From Chitinophaga filiformis (GTDB lineage: Bacteria > Bacteroidota > Bacteroidia > Chitinophagales > Chitinophagaceae): DNA of 64,000 nucleotides. The stretch's first letter is position 1. The number at the start of each line of letters is the position of its first letter. The stretch spans positions 173,124 to 237,123 of the forward strand of contig NZ_JAKIRP010000015.1 of assembly GCF_021646545.1 (NCBI RefSeq), written 5' to 3'. Positions 16,130 through 24,100 of this stretch are shown piece by piece. The notes beneath the pieces are model-generated. The model saw nothing but the letters and a program-made list of their open reading frames with translations. It was not told the DNA's origin and searched no databases. Made by a program: the position numbers and the translations under genes.

Positions 16130-16230
16130 AGGATGTAACCAGCATATGACCAGGATTAACCTCCGATTATCTTCCGATCAAATCGGAGGATAATCGGAGG
16201 TTAATCCTGGTCATATGCTGGTTACATCCT
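16130..16230. repeat. 101-bp near-perfect palindrome
   Basis: Two 49-base arms (16130-16178 and 16182-16230) surround a 3-base loop CAA, with a single non-complementary position (an A:C pair near the tip). Each arm also contains a short internal repeat: CCTCCGATTATC next to TTCCGAT. Just outside, GCATGTGACCAGGAT (from 16120) directly repeats GCATATGACCAGGAT inside the left arm. It lies in the 568-base gap between methyltransferase copy 2 and the crystallin-J1-like gene. It lacks a following T-run, so it is not a standard terminator. It could be a mobile palindromic repeat, a protein-binding cruciform or an RNA hairpin. Confidence 0.9.
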
Positions 16231-16285
16231 GAACAATACCTGTTCTGCCGGGGATATCCGAAGTGCAGATTCAGGGAAAGACTTT

Positions 16286-16393
16286 ATGACATCGGGGGGC
16301 GCTTTTGCAGTTAAAAGACACGAATTTGCAGTTAAAGGACAGGAATCTGTTGTTCAGGGACAAAGTTTAAAACAGCGTCCGGATCTTTCCTAA
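16286..16393 (+). repeat. short tandem repeat with a 35-codon open frame
   Basis: About 2.5 copies of a 21-base unit at 16303-16365 (TTTGCAGTTAAA then G/A-GACA). They lie in an open frame of 35 codons whose product has the repeated motif FAVK-x-x-E. No ribosome binding site or homologue is evident, so it is treated as a repeat rather than a gene. The rest of the gap between 16031 and 16285 outside the palindrome shows nothing recognisable. Confidence 0.4.
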
Positions 16394-16400
16394 CATTGCA

Positions 16401-16428
16401 TTGAAAGCGGCGAATGAACCGCTTTCAA
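16401..16428. terminator. hairpin downstream of the crystallin-J1-like gene
   Basis: TTGAAAGCGG (16401-16410) and CCGCTTTCAA (16419-16428) form a perfect 10-bp stem with an 8-base loop. It sits 112 bases beyond the stop of the minus-strand gene at 16540. There is no T-run on either strand, so a terminator role is weak. Confidence 0.4.
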
Positions 16429-16539
16429 CGCTTCCCTGGGCTTGCAATTGTGCAACGCAGGACGCATTGTGAAACTATTTCCTAAACGCTCAAAAATAAC
16501 CGGAAAATGAACTGTTTTTTGCTTCTGTTGCTGATAATA

Positions 16540-16965
16540 TCACCGCTGCTGTTCCCGGCCGTTGCCAATAACCATCCCGGCCAGTACCGGATCTTCGGGT
16601 TTCACAAACTTGTCTCCCAGGAAGGTCTTTACAACCTCAATTTTTCCCTGGATATGTTGATTGAAAGCCTCCAGCTCTTCCGCCGGTACCCAGAGTTCAT
16701 CATGACCTGTACTGCCCACATTTTGCGGCTGATATTTCTCTATAAAAGATTTGTTGATCCTGAACCGGGTAACAATACCGCAATATCCGGACGCTTCATC
16801 ATGCGTATTCCATTCAAACGCGATCTGTTCCGCATACGCCTGGTTAAGCACAGGGTAAAAGATCGGCTGCCAGGAAAGCCTTGGAGGGAAGCTTTTAAAA
16901 TCAGCGGCAGCGATCAGCATGAATTCTTTCAATCCTACAGGACGATAAAGGGTAACTGTTTCCAT
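16540..16965 (-). CDS. ADP-ribosylation/crystallin J1-like small protein
   Basis: A 141-residue cytoplasmic protein starting METVTLYRPVGLKEF. It matches my memory of a small conserved family often labelled ADP-ribosylation/crystallin J1: PPRLSWQPIFYPVLN, AEQIAFEWNT, SGYCGIVTRF and ELWVPAEELEAFN are its signature blocks. Despite the label, no ADP-ribosylglycohydrolase active site is visible and the length is far below that family. Function is therefore unknown. A long open frame on the opposite strand (16507-17019) is a shadow; the minus frame is the one with the conserved family pattern. It stands alone, divergent from the gene at 17120. Confidence 0.8.
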   Translation of the reverse strand: METVTLYRPVGLKEFMLIAAADFKSFPPRLSWQPIFYPVLNQAYAEQIAFEWNTHDEASGYCGIVTRFRINKSFIEKYQPQNVGSTGHDELWVPAEELEAFNQHIQGKIEVVKTFLGDKFVKPEDPVLAGMVIGNGREQQR

Positions 16966-17119
16966 AAAGTTGCAAAATACGTTGTTTGGCGCGAATCAGA
17001 GATACCGCTATGCTGTTAAATATTATCCTTTCGGATAGCAACATATCCCCTGAAACTATATCTTTATTCCCGGTAATCGGCAAGAGCACAGCCCATTTTA
17101 AAACAAGAAATAAATTCCA

Positions 17120-18007
17120 ATGACGTCAAGAAGATCATTCCTTAAAACAACCACTTTGGCTTCGGCCGGTTTACTGATCAGACCTTCCGAATTATGGAAA
17201 GCACCTGCAACCAATATAGGACTGCAATTATATACAGTGAGAGACGCGATGCAGCAGGACCCGGTAGCTGCACTGAAAAAGGTGGCAAAACTGGGATTTA
17301 ACACCGTAGAAGGCGCTACCTACACCGGCACCCAGCAGTTCTATGGTATGGCGCCCAAAGCATTTGCACAGGTGCTGAAGCAACAGGGACTCAAAATGCC
17401 CAGCAGCCACTATGTACTGGGAGAGCAAAAGATGAACGGAGCAGACGTAAAAGGGACTGTGTTGCATGAATGGGAGAAAGCCGTAGAAGATGCAGCGACT
17501 GTAGGCATTAAATACATGGTATGCGCCTACCTCTTCGAAGAGGAACGCGGCAACCTCGATCACTATAAACAGCTGGCTGAATATTTCAACAAGGCAGGCG
17601 AAACTTGTAAAAAGGCAGGTATACAGTTCTGCTACCACAACCACGACTTTGAATTCCAGCAACAGGAAGGCGGCAAACCTTACGATATTCTCTTACAGCA
17701 GACCGACAAGGATCTGGTGAAAATGGAAATGGATATCTATTGGGTGTCGAAAGCAGGCCTGGACCCTGTAGCCCTCATGAAAGAGCATAAAGGCCGTTTC
17801 CCGCTCTGGCATGTGAAGGATAAGGATAAAACTCCTCAGCAGGACTTTACAGAAGTAGGTAATGGCTCCATAAACTTTAAAGAGATCTTCAAACATGCGG
17901 GCGATTCCGGCATGAAATATTTCTTCGTTGAACAGGATAAAACTCCCGGCGATCCTTTTGTCAGCATCGCTAAGAGCATTAAATATGTCAAAAAGAACCT
18001 GGTATAG
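17120..18007 (+). CDS. Tat-exported sugar phosphate isomerase/epimerase-like TIM barrel
   Basis: A 295-residue protein with a twin-arginine signal (SRRSFLKTTT) and a xylose-isomerase-like TIM barrel. The pattern IGLQLYTVRD near residue 33 begins strand 1, FCYHNHDFEF (about 173-182) and EMDIYWV carry the metal ligands, and FVEQDK near the C-terminus gives the last Glu. Family members isomerise or epimerise sugars or sugar derivatives in the periplasm of Bacteroidota. It is monocistronic: a strong terminator follows. The exact substrate is not predictable. Confidence 0.88.
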   Translation: MTSRRSFLKTTTLASAGLLIRPSELWKAPATNIGLQLYTVRDAMQQDPVAALKKVAKLGFNTVEGATYTGTQQFYGMAPKAFAQVLKQQGLKMPSSHYVLGEQKMNGADVKGTVLHEWEKAVEDAATVGIKYMVCAYLFEEERGNLDHYKQLAEYFNKAGETCKKAGIQFCYHNHDFEFQQQEGGKPYDILLQQTDKDLVKMEMDIYWVSKAGLDPVALMKEHKGRFPLWHVKDKDKTPQQDFTEVGNGSINFKEIFKHAGDSGMKYFFVEQDKTPGDPFVSIAKSIKYVKKNLV

Positions 18008-18036
18008 TTACAGCACTATCCGCAGTAAATAATTGG

Positions 18037-18095
18037 CTCATCCTGCCTGGTATACACGTCCTTCACAAGGGTATGCAGGGCAGGATGAGTTTTTT
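18037..18095 (+). terminator. intrinsic terminator after the isomerase gene
   Basis: CTCATCCTGCC (18037-18047) pairs with GGCAGGATGAG (18079-18089), followed by six T (18090-18095). Confidence 0.85.
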
Positions 18096-18177
18096 AGTAG
18101 GCATACATGCTCATAATCAATAAGAAAAACTTCCGATTTACTAAAAGAATTAGTAAATAGCAGCCAAAATAGCTAAG

Positions 18178-19401
18178 ATGAAAGAAAAGGTGTCAGTGAC
18201 GGATACCGGCATCCAGTCTTCCGGACTGCCGAAAGACTATATGGAGGCGGTAGCCGAGTATATCTGGAACGGCTTTGACGCAGCTGCTTCTGTGATCGAT
18301 ATCCATTTTGAATCGAATGAGATTGATACGATCTATAGTTTATCTATTACCGATAACGGTACCGGTATTGACTATGACCTGCTGAAGGAGACCTTCGGTC
18401 ATTTCAATGATTCCATCAAAAAAGCTTCCTTCCAGAAATCTTCCTCCTTCATAAAAGGAAACAAGGGCCGTGGCCGTTTTTCCTTCTCTGCCTTCAGCGG
18501 CAAGGCCTTGTGGCATACGGTGTACAGGGATAGTCAGACAGGGGATATGATGGAATATGATATCACCATCAGCAGAAATTCCAAGGATTTCTATGATCCG
18601 GAAGGGAAGAAGAAAACAGTTAAAAAGGCCACCGGTACTACCGTTACTTTTTATGACCTCTTCGAAGTATCCGGTTTTTCTTTTCAGTCCAATGAGTTCA
18701 AAAGTTTCCTGGTACGTGAATTCGGCTGGTTCCTCATGCTGAACAGGGAAAAAGAATATAAGATCAGGATCAACGGCGTACCGATTGAATATACCCCTTC
18801 TATCGCTGAAAGCGATACAGGCGTCCTCTCCCTCAAAGACGCAGAAGGAGTGGAGTTCTATTTCCGGATCACTTTTGTAAGGTGGACCGAAAGGATAGGA
18901 GACAGATTTTTCTTCTACTTCCTGAACTCAAAACAATCGGAAGTGTTTAAAGACCTGACCTCATTCAACAACAACGCGATCGGATTTTATCACAGCGTCT
19001 ACGTGGAATCCCGTTACTTCGATGCATTCAATCCCGGCGATAATGAGCAGTCCCAGAACCTCTTTGAAAGAACGAAACATCATGGCGTGTTCAAAGAACT
19101 GATGGGACATCTGCATGAACTGGTAAGATTAAGGCAGAAAGCTTTTGTAGATGGTGAAGCGGCAGTGAAGCTGATAGACATTTATGAACGGAACGGGATA
19201 TTGCCTAAAACAGGGAATAGCAAAGAACTGCAGCAGTTCCTGAAAGGGATCTACTCTGCAGAGCCAAGATTGTTCCAGGGCTTAAATAAAGAGCAGCAAC
19301 GTGTGTATGTAGGATTGATCGGTATGCTGCTGCAGACGGGGAAGAAAGACGAATTACTGGCACTGGTAAGCCAGGGGAATATGGCGGAGGCCGAAAATTA
19401 A
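18178..19401 (+). CDS. orphan GHKL (HATPase_c_3) ATP-binding protein
   Basis: A 407-residue cytoplasmic protein. The N-terminal 200 residues are a GHKL ATPase with N-box EAVAEYIWNGFDAA (Asn31), G1 box ITDNGTGID (57-65) and a lid GNKGRGRFSF (94-103), the type seen in MutL, Hsp90 and several defence proteins. The C-terminal 150 residues are helical (a KELQQFLKGIYS and LLQTGKKDELL region) without a known effector domain. It is flanked by terminators and is not in an operon. Homologues I recall are often longer with an extra C-terminal domain, so this could be a short or truncated member. ATP binding is firm; the role is unknown. Confidence 0.78.
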   Translation: MKEKVSVTDTGIQSSGLPKDYMEAVAEYIWNGFDAAASVIDIHFESNEIDTIYSLSITDNGTGIDYDLLKETFGHFNDSIKKASFQKSSSFIKGNKGRGRFSFSAFSGKALWHTVYRDSQTGDMMEYDITISRNSKDFYDPEGKKKTVKKATGTTVTFYDLFEVSGFSFQSNEFKSFLVREFGWFLMLNREKEYKIRINGVPIEYTPSIAESDTGVLSLKDAEGVEFYFRITFVRWTERIGDRFFFYFLNSKQSEVFKDLTSFNNNAIGFYHSVYVESRYFDAFNPGDNEQSQNLFERTKHHGVFKELMGHLHELVRLRQKAFVDGEAAVKLIDIYERNGILPKTGNSKELQQFLKGIYSAEPRLFQGLNKEQQRVYVGLIGMLLQTGKKDELLALVSQGNMAEAEN

Positions 19402-19423
19402 CTGACCAGTTTTACGATAATAT

Positions 19424-19469
19424 GCCGCCGCTGCTGAAAGCTACCTGAGCGTAGCTTTCACAGTGGCGG
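19424..19469. terminator. bidirectional terminator between convergent genes
   Basis: A long stem with core GAAAGCTAC (19436-19444), loop CTGAGC and GTAGCTTTC (19451-19459), extended outward by CCGCC/GGCGG pairs. It lies between the GHKL gene and the minus-strand polyamine-linked operon. Confidence 0.75.
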
Positions 19470-19477
19470 TCCTGTTA

Positions 19478-20551
19478 CTAAGCTTCATTGCTCCATTTAA
19501 ATTCCTCCTTCTTTATCTTCCAGATAAAGCCATCAAGAATATAGTGTGTGATCTGTGGCAAAGCCAGCAGCGGCACGATGAGACTAAGTAACTGATGGTT
19601 CAGCTCCAGCGATGGCAGATGCGCTGTACCGAAAATGGTCGCATGTTCCTGCCATACGGTCATATCCCATAGTCCTTCTTCAATGAATGCAAACAGGAAG
19701 ATCAGCAGGAGGAAGAGCACTATACCGTACCTGCTGAATACAAGCTGGAGGAAAGAATTGCTTTTACGCGGATCTTTATATTGCTTCTGTCCATACATCC
19801 AGATCAACGCCATATACGGAATGCCATGACTGACTACATTCAGTAGGGTAAACGCCATATCGCCGTTGAAGAAGACAATGCCAAAGTACCAGGATACGAG
19901 TGTACCTGTGATAATAGCTGTTTTGGGAATGTTGATCGTACGCGTGGTAAAGATCATGTACAATTCCTTGATAACATATATCGCGATAATCAGCCAGTAT
20001 ACCAGGGAAAATAGATACAGCAATACTGCCGACGGGAAGAAGACAAAATCATTCTCAATAAACCAGCTGAAATTTCGCGGACCGCTGAAATGCCAGTAGG
20101 CCATTGGATATAATGCCGCTGCATAGATGGTAACGGTGTCTGTCAGTTTAACGTACCTGTGTGCATTTTCCTGTCTGCTATATACGCGCATGAACCCGTA
20201 TTGCTGACGCACAAAATGAAAAACGGCCACGTAAGCCAGTATGCGCCAGAATAAAAGGCTGCTCATCGTGTAAACCAGCACACCGGCTACAAAGCTGACC
20301 AATGGTATGATCCAGAGGAGAAAACGTTGTTTGTTCAGTGCCTGCGGATCGAAATAGGTCCTGTACAGGGTACTGTATACATGTGCTACATCCACCAGCA
20401 GTACCAACACTACCCAGCCGGCTTCCGGCATCTCTTTGTTGTTGCGGAAGAGGGAAGGAAAGAATATAATTACCAGCAGACTTAAAAACGGAGGCAGTAG
20501 TATGAAGATACTGTCAGTCCACGGTTTGCTTATCCACGGTTGCTTGTTCAT
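19478..20551 (-). CDS. multispanning membrane protein, last gene of the polyamine-linked operon
   Basis: A 357-residue protein with about nine hydrophobic helices. Conserved-looking features are HVYSTLYRTYFDP in the third segment, FHFVRQQYGFMRVYSR mid-protein and HYILDGFIWK near the C-terminus, so histidines and aromatics may line a site in the membrane. I do not recognise the family. Its start overlaps the stop of the flavin oxidase gene by 4 bases, so the two are translationally coupled and may act together, for instance as membrane partner or transporter for the oxidase product. That is inference. Confidence 0.75.
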   Translation of the reverse strand: MNKQPWISKPWTDSIFILLPPFLSLLVIIFFPSLFRNNKEMPEAGWVVLVLLVDVAHVYSTLYRTYFDPQALNKQRFLLWIIPLVSFVAGVLVYTMSSLLFWRILAYVAVFHFVRQQYGFMRVYSRQENAHRYVKLTDTVTIYAAALYPMAYWHFSGPRNFSWFIENDFVFFPSAVLLYLFSLVYWLIIAIYVIKELYMIFTTRTINIPKTAIITGTLVSWYFGIVFFNGDMAFTLLNVVSHGIPYMALIWMYGQKQYKDPRKSNSFLQLVFSRYGIVLFLLLIFLFAFIEEGLWDMTVWQEHATIFGTAHLPSLELNHQLLSLIVPLLALPQITHYILDGFIWKIKKEEFKWSNEA

Positions 20552-22158
20552 ATGTTGCCTGATAAATGTGTGATTACTTTTTTTGCAGCGGAAAGTCCCT
20601 GGTAGAAGGCTTCTTCAAAGATGCTGTTACCCGCCAGGTCGGTATGTGCAAAATGCAGGCGATCATTCACAGAGGCTGCCAGTTCCTGCCGGACCGTTCC
20701 ATGTGCCATGCCTGGTAAGGGTTTGGCCATGGCATGCCCCCACAGCATTACATTCACTTCTTCTATGGCGTCGGTTATGTTGGCATGCACTTTCTCCAGA
20801 TCATCTACGATCAGTTTCACCCATTCTGTATGCGTTCTTTCCAGTGCCGCTTTTCTTTCTTCTACCGGTGTGTGGGCGGTCAGCGGCAGGTAATAGGTCA
20901 GGTTCCTGGTATGGATGCCCTGTCGTATTTCCTGGTGCGTGGCGTTCACATATCCCAGCGATGGACTATCATATAGCACATTGTCCCAACTGAGCGATGG
21001 CCCCGTTCTTTCTGCCAGTTCCTTCGTGCGGATATTAGCCACCATCCAGGGCGCGTATTGGATATGCTGATGCACGCGTTGCATGCGTGTTTCATCCTGC
21101 AATATCCTGGCTGCCACGAACTGCGGTACAGCCAGAATACACTGCTGAGCATTGATCCTTTTCAGGCGGCTCTCTTTTACGTCAAAGTAGTCGACCGCAA
21201 GGGTATTATTCTCCTGCAGAATGCGTGTTACCAATGCCTGGTTATGAAAATAAGGTTGTAGTTCTTTCTTTAGATGTGCCGCCAGCCAGCCATTGCCTTC
21301 CGGCCATGTCAATACATCATGATGATCGGCATTGCTCCCCTTTCCCTTCCTGCTGGCGAAATAATGAATGCCCACCCAGGCGCTGATCTCATCATAAGGA
21401 GTGCCGAAATCGTCGCGGGTGCAATAGTTCACATACCATTGCAGGTAAGACGAGTTCAGTCCCTGCTGTTGTAGCCACTGTTTCATGGTGAGACTGTCCA
21501 GTTGTACAAAGAGGGGATCTTTACTGGAATTGTCCAGCGGAATGGCAAAAGCATCTTTGCCATCCTGTCCTTTAGCTACGCGAAAAGCCTGCATTTTGTC
21601 GAGGAACTGTTGTATCTGTGCCTTGTCTGCAGCCGGTACGCCATACTGGGGGATGAGGCCTTCCTGCCACTGACCGTTGATGTACAGTCTTTCCTCCGGA
21701 TCGAAACAGATGTAATAGTCATTATAAGCGGGTAGGGGAGCGGAAGCATCACTGGTGACGACACCACACTCCCGCATAAAATCTGTGTATTCCGTCAGGT
21801 CGTTGTTAGGAATAGGCACATAGTGTGCGCCCAAGGGATAGGCGGAAATATCGTTCTTTCCACAAGCGGCATTGCCGCCCATTTCTTTTTCGAGGTCCAG
21901 TATAACAATGTCCCTGATGCCTTGCCGGTGGAGGTGACGCGCGGCGGATAATCCGCTGATGCCTCCACCCACAATCACAACTGCATGGTCCGTCGTGCTG
22001 ACTGGTGCTGCGAATTTTTTATCCCGCAGCAGATGGCCGGTATGCGCACTGGCGCCTATTACGCTACCACCAATCACCCGCTGTCGGTGGCAGGAGGCGA
22101 TAAAACTGCTCACAACTGTGAGCCCGGCGATGGATTGTATAAATGATCTTCTCCGCAT
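20548..22158 (-). CDS. FAD-dependent amine-oxidase-like protein, Tat lipoprotein
   Basis: A 536-residue flavoprotein. The N-terminus has a twin-arginine signal (RRRSFIQ) ending in a lipobox-like FIASC (Cys23), so it is probably a Tat-exported lipoprotein. The FAD-binding Rossmann motif VVIVGGGISGLSAARHL begins near residue 60 and the end of strand 2 has ILDLEKEMGG. The C-terminus keeps a FAD-contact segment (AHTDLAGNSIFEEAF). The amine-oxidase/NAD(P)-binding superfamily includes polyamine oxidases. Being downstream of SpeE- and SpeD-like genes makes oxidation of a polyamine or derivative plausible. It lies 3 bases after the aminopropyltransferase gene. Confidence 0.82.
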   Translation of the reverse strand: MRRRSFIQSIAGLTVVSSFIASCHRQRVIGGSVIGASAHTGHLLRDKKFAAPVSTTDHAVVIVGGGISGLSAARHLHRQGIRDIVILDLEKEMGGNAACGKNDISAYPLGAHYVPIPNNDLTEYTDFMRECGVVTSDASAPLPAYNDYYICFDPEERLYINGQWQEGLIPQYGVPAADKAQIQQFLDKMQAFRVAKGQDGKDAFAIPLDNSSKDPLFVQLDSLTMKQWLQQQGLNSSYLQWYVNYCTRDDFGTPYDEISAWVGIHYFASRKGKGSNADHHDVLTWPEGNGWLAAHLKKELQPYFHNQALVTRILQENNTLAVDYFDVKESRLKRINAQQCILAVPQFVAARILQDETRMQRVHQHIQYAPWMVANIRTKELAERTGPSLSWDNVLYDSPSLGYVNATHQEIRQGIHTRNLTYYLPLTAHTPVEERKAALERTHTEWVKLIVDDLEKVHANITDAIEEVNVMLWGHAMAKPLPGMAHGTVRQELAASVNDRLHFAHTDLAGNSIFEEAFYQGLSAAKKVITHLSGNI

Positions 22159-22161
22159 ATC

Positions 22162-23688
22162 TTAACGTTCAAGATATTTGCCCCACTCTTCTTCAAAATA
22201 CTTTACCAGTGCCTGGTTATTGAGTTTATTGATGTCGAGCAACTGGTGCGCTTTCATATCCTCGGGAAATGTCAGCATCTGTTGCAGGGTAGTTGGATTC
22301 AGGAATTTCAGTGGTGATGGAAGATGACTGAACCATTGATGAGGTTCCTGCGGAGTGGCCATGATATAGCCCCATTCGCCAAAGGAAGGAACATAGTTAT
22401 GATAAGCGATCGTGTGCAGTCCTACTGAACGCAGGGTGGTATCTACACACCAGAAACTTTTAGGCGCTACGTAGGGAGAGGTACTTTGTATCACGGCAAT
22501 ACCATCCGGACGTAGGGCATGTTTCAACAGCTGGTAAAAAGAAGTGCTGTACAGTTTTCCGATAGAAAAATTTGAAGGATCAGGGAAATCCACCACGATC
22601 GCATCAAATAACGTTTTGTTGCTCCGCAGCCAGGTAAAAGCATCTGCATTATGTACCTGGACCTTGCTGTTCAGCAGTGAGGAATCATTCAACCTGACGA
22701 GCATTTCCTGATGGGAAAACAGCTTTGTCATGGCCGGGTCCAGGTCTACGAGTGTAACCTGTTTTACAGCCGGATATTTCAGGATCTCCCTTACAGCAAG
22801 ACCATCGCCACCACCCAGCACCAGTACCTGCTCTGGTTGATTGAGAGAAGAGAATGCAGGATGTACCAGCGCTTCATGATAGCGGTATTCATCCGCAGTA
22901 CTGAACTGCAGGTTACCGTTCAGGAACAGCCGCAGCTCATGTTTGTTTTTGGTGAGCACGATGCGCTGATAAGGAGTGGAAGTAGAATATACCACGTTAT
23001 CATCGTAGGTCATCGTTTCGCTGTAACTCATAATGTTCTCTGAGAATACAAAACAGATCAGCTGTGCCAGCAGCAATGTAATGGCCGCCGTTTTTAACAA
23101 CACTACCTGTCTGATCTCTTTGGAGAAATGGTAGGCCAGGTACCAGCCTACGCCTACATTCAGAATACCAAAGAAGAGCGATGTCCTGATCAACCCCAGA
23201 TGAGGCACCAGTAGTAAAGGAAATATCAGGGAAGCCAGTAGTGCACCGATATAGTCAAAAGTGAATACACGGCTGACCAGCTCTTTGAATGCTACTTTGT
23301 TTTCCAGTATGCGCATCAGTAGCGGGATCTCCAGTCCTACAAGTATACCCGTGATCAGTACGATGGCGTATAAAATGAGACGGAAGGAGGCTGCCAGTGG
23401 GAATACAATGAAAAGCAAGGCAGAGCTGAAGCCACCTACCAATCCGACCAGCAGTTCAATCCTGATGAACCATGCCAGCAGGTTTTTGTTGAAATACTTG
23501 GAGAGGAAGGAGCCTATTCCCATCGAAAACAGGTACACGCCAATAATAGTACTGAACTGTGTGATGCTGTCTCCCAACAAATAAGAAGCCAGGGTGCCCG
23601 CTACCAGTTCATAGATCAATCCACAGGTGGCAATAACAAATACTGCCATCAATAACAGCCACTGTGCGCCGTTTTCTTTTTTTGACAT
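22162..23688 (-). CDS. speE: polyamine aminopropyltransferase with N-terminal membrane domain
   Basis: A 508-residue fusion. The first ~220 residues contain about seven membrane helices. The cytoplasmic C-terminal half is a spermidine-synthase fold: SAM/decarboxylated-SAM site LVLGGGDGLAVREI, LVDLDPAM at the ribose-binding strand and AIVVDFPDP carrying the catalytic Asp. Such enzymes transfer aminopropyl from decarboxylated SAM to a diamine. The membrane fusion suggests work at the inner membrane. It lies between the DUF350 gene (11 bases upstream) and the flavin oxidase gene (3 bases downstream). The true acceptor could be a polyamine or another amine. Confidence 0.87.
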   Translation of the reverse strand: MSKKENGAQWLLLMAVFVIATCGLIYELVAGTLASYLLGDSITQFSTIIGVYLFSMGIGSFLSKYFNKNLLAWFIRIELLVGLVGGFSSALLFIVFPLAASFRLILYAIVLITGILVGLEIPLLMRILENKVAFKELVSRVFTFDYIGALLASLIFPLLLVPHLGLIRTSLFFGILNVGVGWYLAYHFSKEIRQVVLLKTAAITLLLAQLICFVFSENIMSYSETMTYDDNVVYSTSTPYQRIVLTKNKHELRLFLNGNLQFSTADEYRYHEALVHPAFSSLNQPEQVLVLGGGDGLAVREILKYPAVKQVTLVDLDPAMTKLFSHQEMLVRLNDSSLLNSKVQVHNADAFTWLRSNKTLFDAIVVDFPDPSNFSIGKLYSTSFYQLLKHALRPDGIAVIQSTSPYVAPKSFWCVDTTLRSVGLHTIAYHNYVPSFGEWGYIMATPQEPHQWFSHLPSPLKFLNPTTLQQMLTFPEDMKAHQLLDINKLNNQALVKYFEEEWGKYLER

Positions 23689-23699
23689 TGGTTCGTTAC

Positions 23700-23903
23700 T
23701 TAGTGAATGGCAGATGCGATGATAATAGCCATGGCCAGCATAAAAAATCCTGCCAGTACAGCTACGGCCATATTCTGCTTCTCCATGATCTCCTGGCGCA
23801 GGTTATGCCTGGGCGTTAATACTTCCACCAGTACAAACACGATAACAAGGATAGCAATACCTATAAAGGAATAAAGAATAGAGTTGATAAGTGCGTTTGA
23901 CAT
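23700..23903 (-). CDS. DUF350 small membrane protein
   Basis: A 67-residue protein with two membrane helices (about residues 5-26 and 45-65) joined by a charged loop containing LTPRHNLRQEI. This equals one DUF350 (YjfL/UPF0719) repeat, half the length of the usual four-helix members, so it may assemble as a homo-oligomer. DUF350 proteins recur beside polyamine-enzyme and DUF4178 genes in bacteria and are suspected to form membrane channels or complexes. It has tight spacing to both neighbours in the operon. Confidence 0.8.
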   Translation of the reverse strand: MSNALINSILYSFIGIAILVIVFVLVEVLTPRHNLRQEIMEKQNMAVAVLAGFFMLAMAIIIASAIH

Positions 23904-23920
23904 ATTAGGTTTGTTTGAAT

Positions 23921-24100
23921 TTATTTATGATATCCGTGTGCGCCGGAAGCGCTCCATTTTTCCTGTCCGGATCCTGAGAACAGCCGCCACCCGGTGGTGT
24001 CTGAACGGAACAGTAATCCGGCAATAAGGCTCGCAAATACGATAAACCACCGGAAAGAAAACATAGGCGATTCCCGCTGGAATGGGTTGAGTTTATTCAT
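23921..24100 (-). CDS. 59-residue single-helix membrane protein
   Basis: A small gene between DUF4178 and DUF350. Its ATG (complement of 24098-24100) overlaps the DUF4178 stop by 8 bases and its stop lies 17 bases before the DUF350 start, so it fills the gap precisely. The product has one hydrophobic helix (FRWFIVFASLIAGLLF, about residues 16-31), then a short Gly/Ser/His-rich tail ending HGYHK. No homologue is recognised. Operon position and overlap are the main support. Confidence 0.6.
   Translation of the reverse strand: MNKLNPFQRESPMFSFRWFIVFASLIAGLLFRSDTTGWRLFSGSGQEKWSASGAHGYHK

Noticed and set aside
16507..17019. A 170-codon plus-strand frame opposite the crystallin-J1-like gene
   Set aside because: The complementary frame 16540-16965 carries the conserved family blocks; the plus frame has none and is its shadow.
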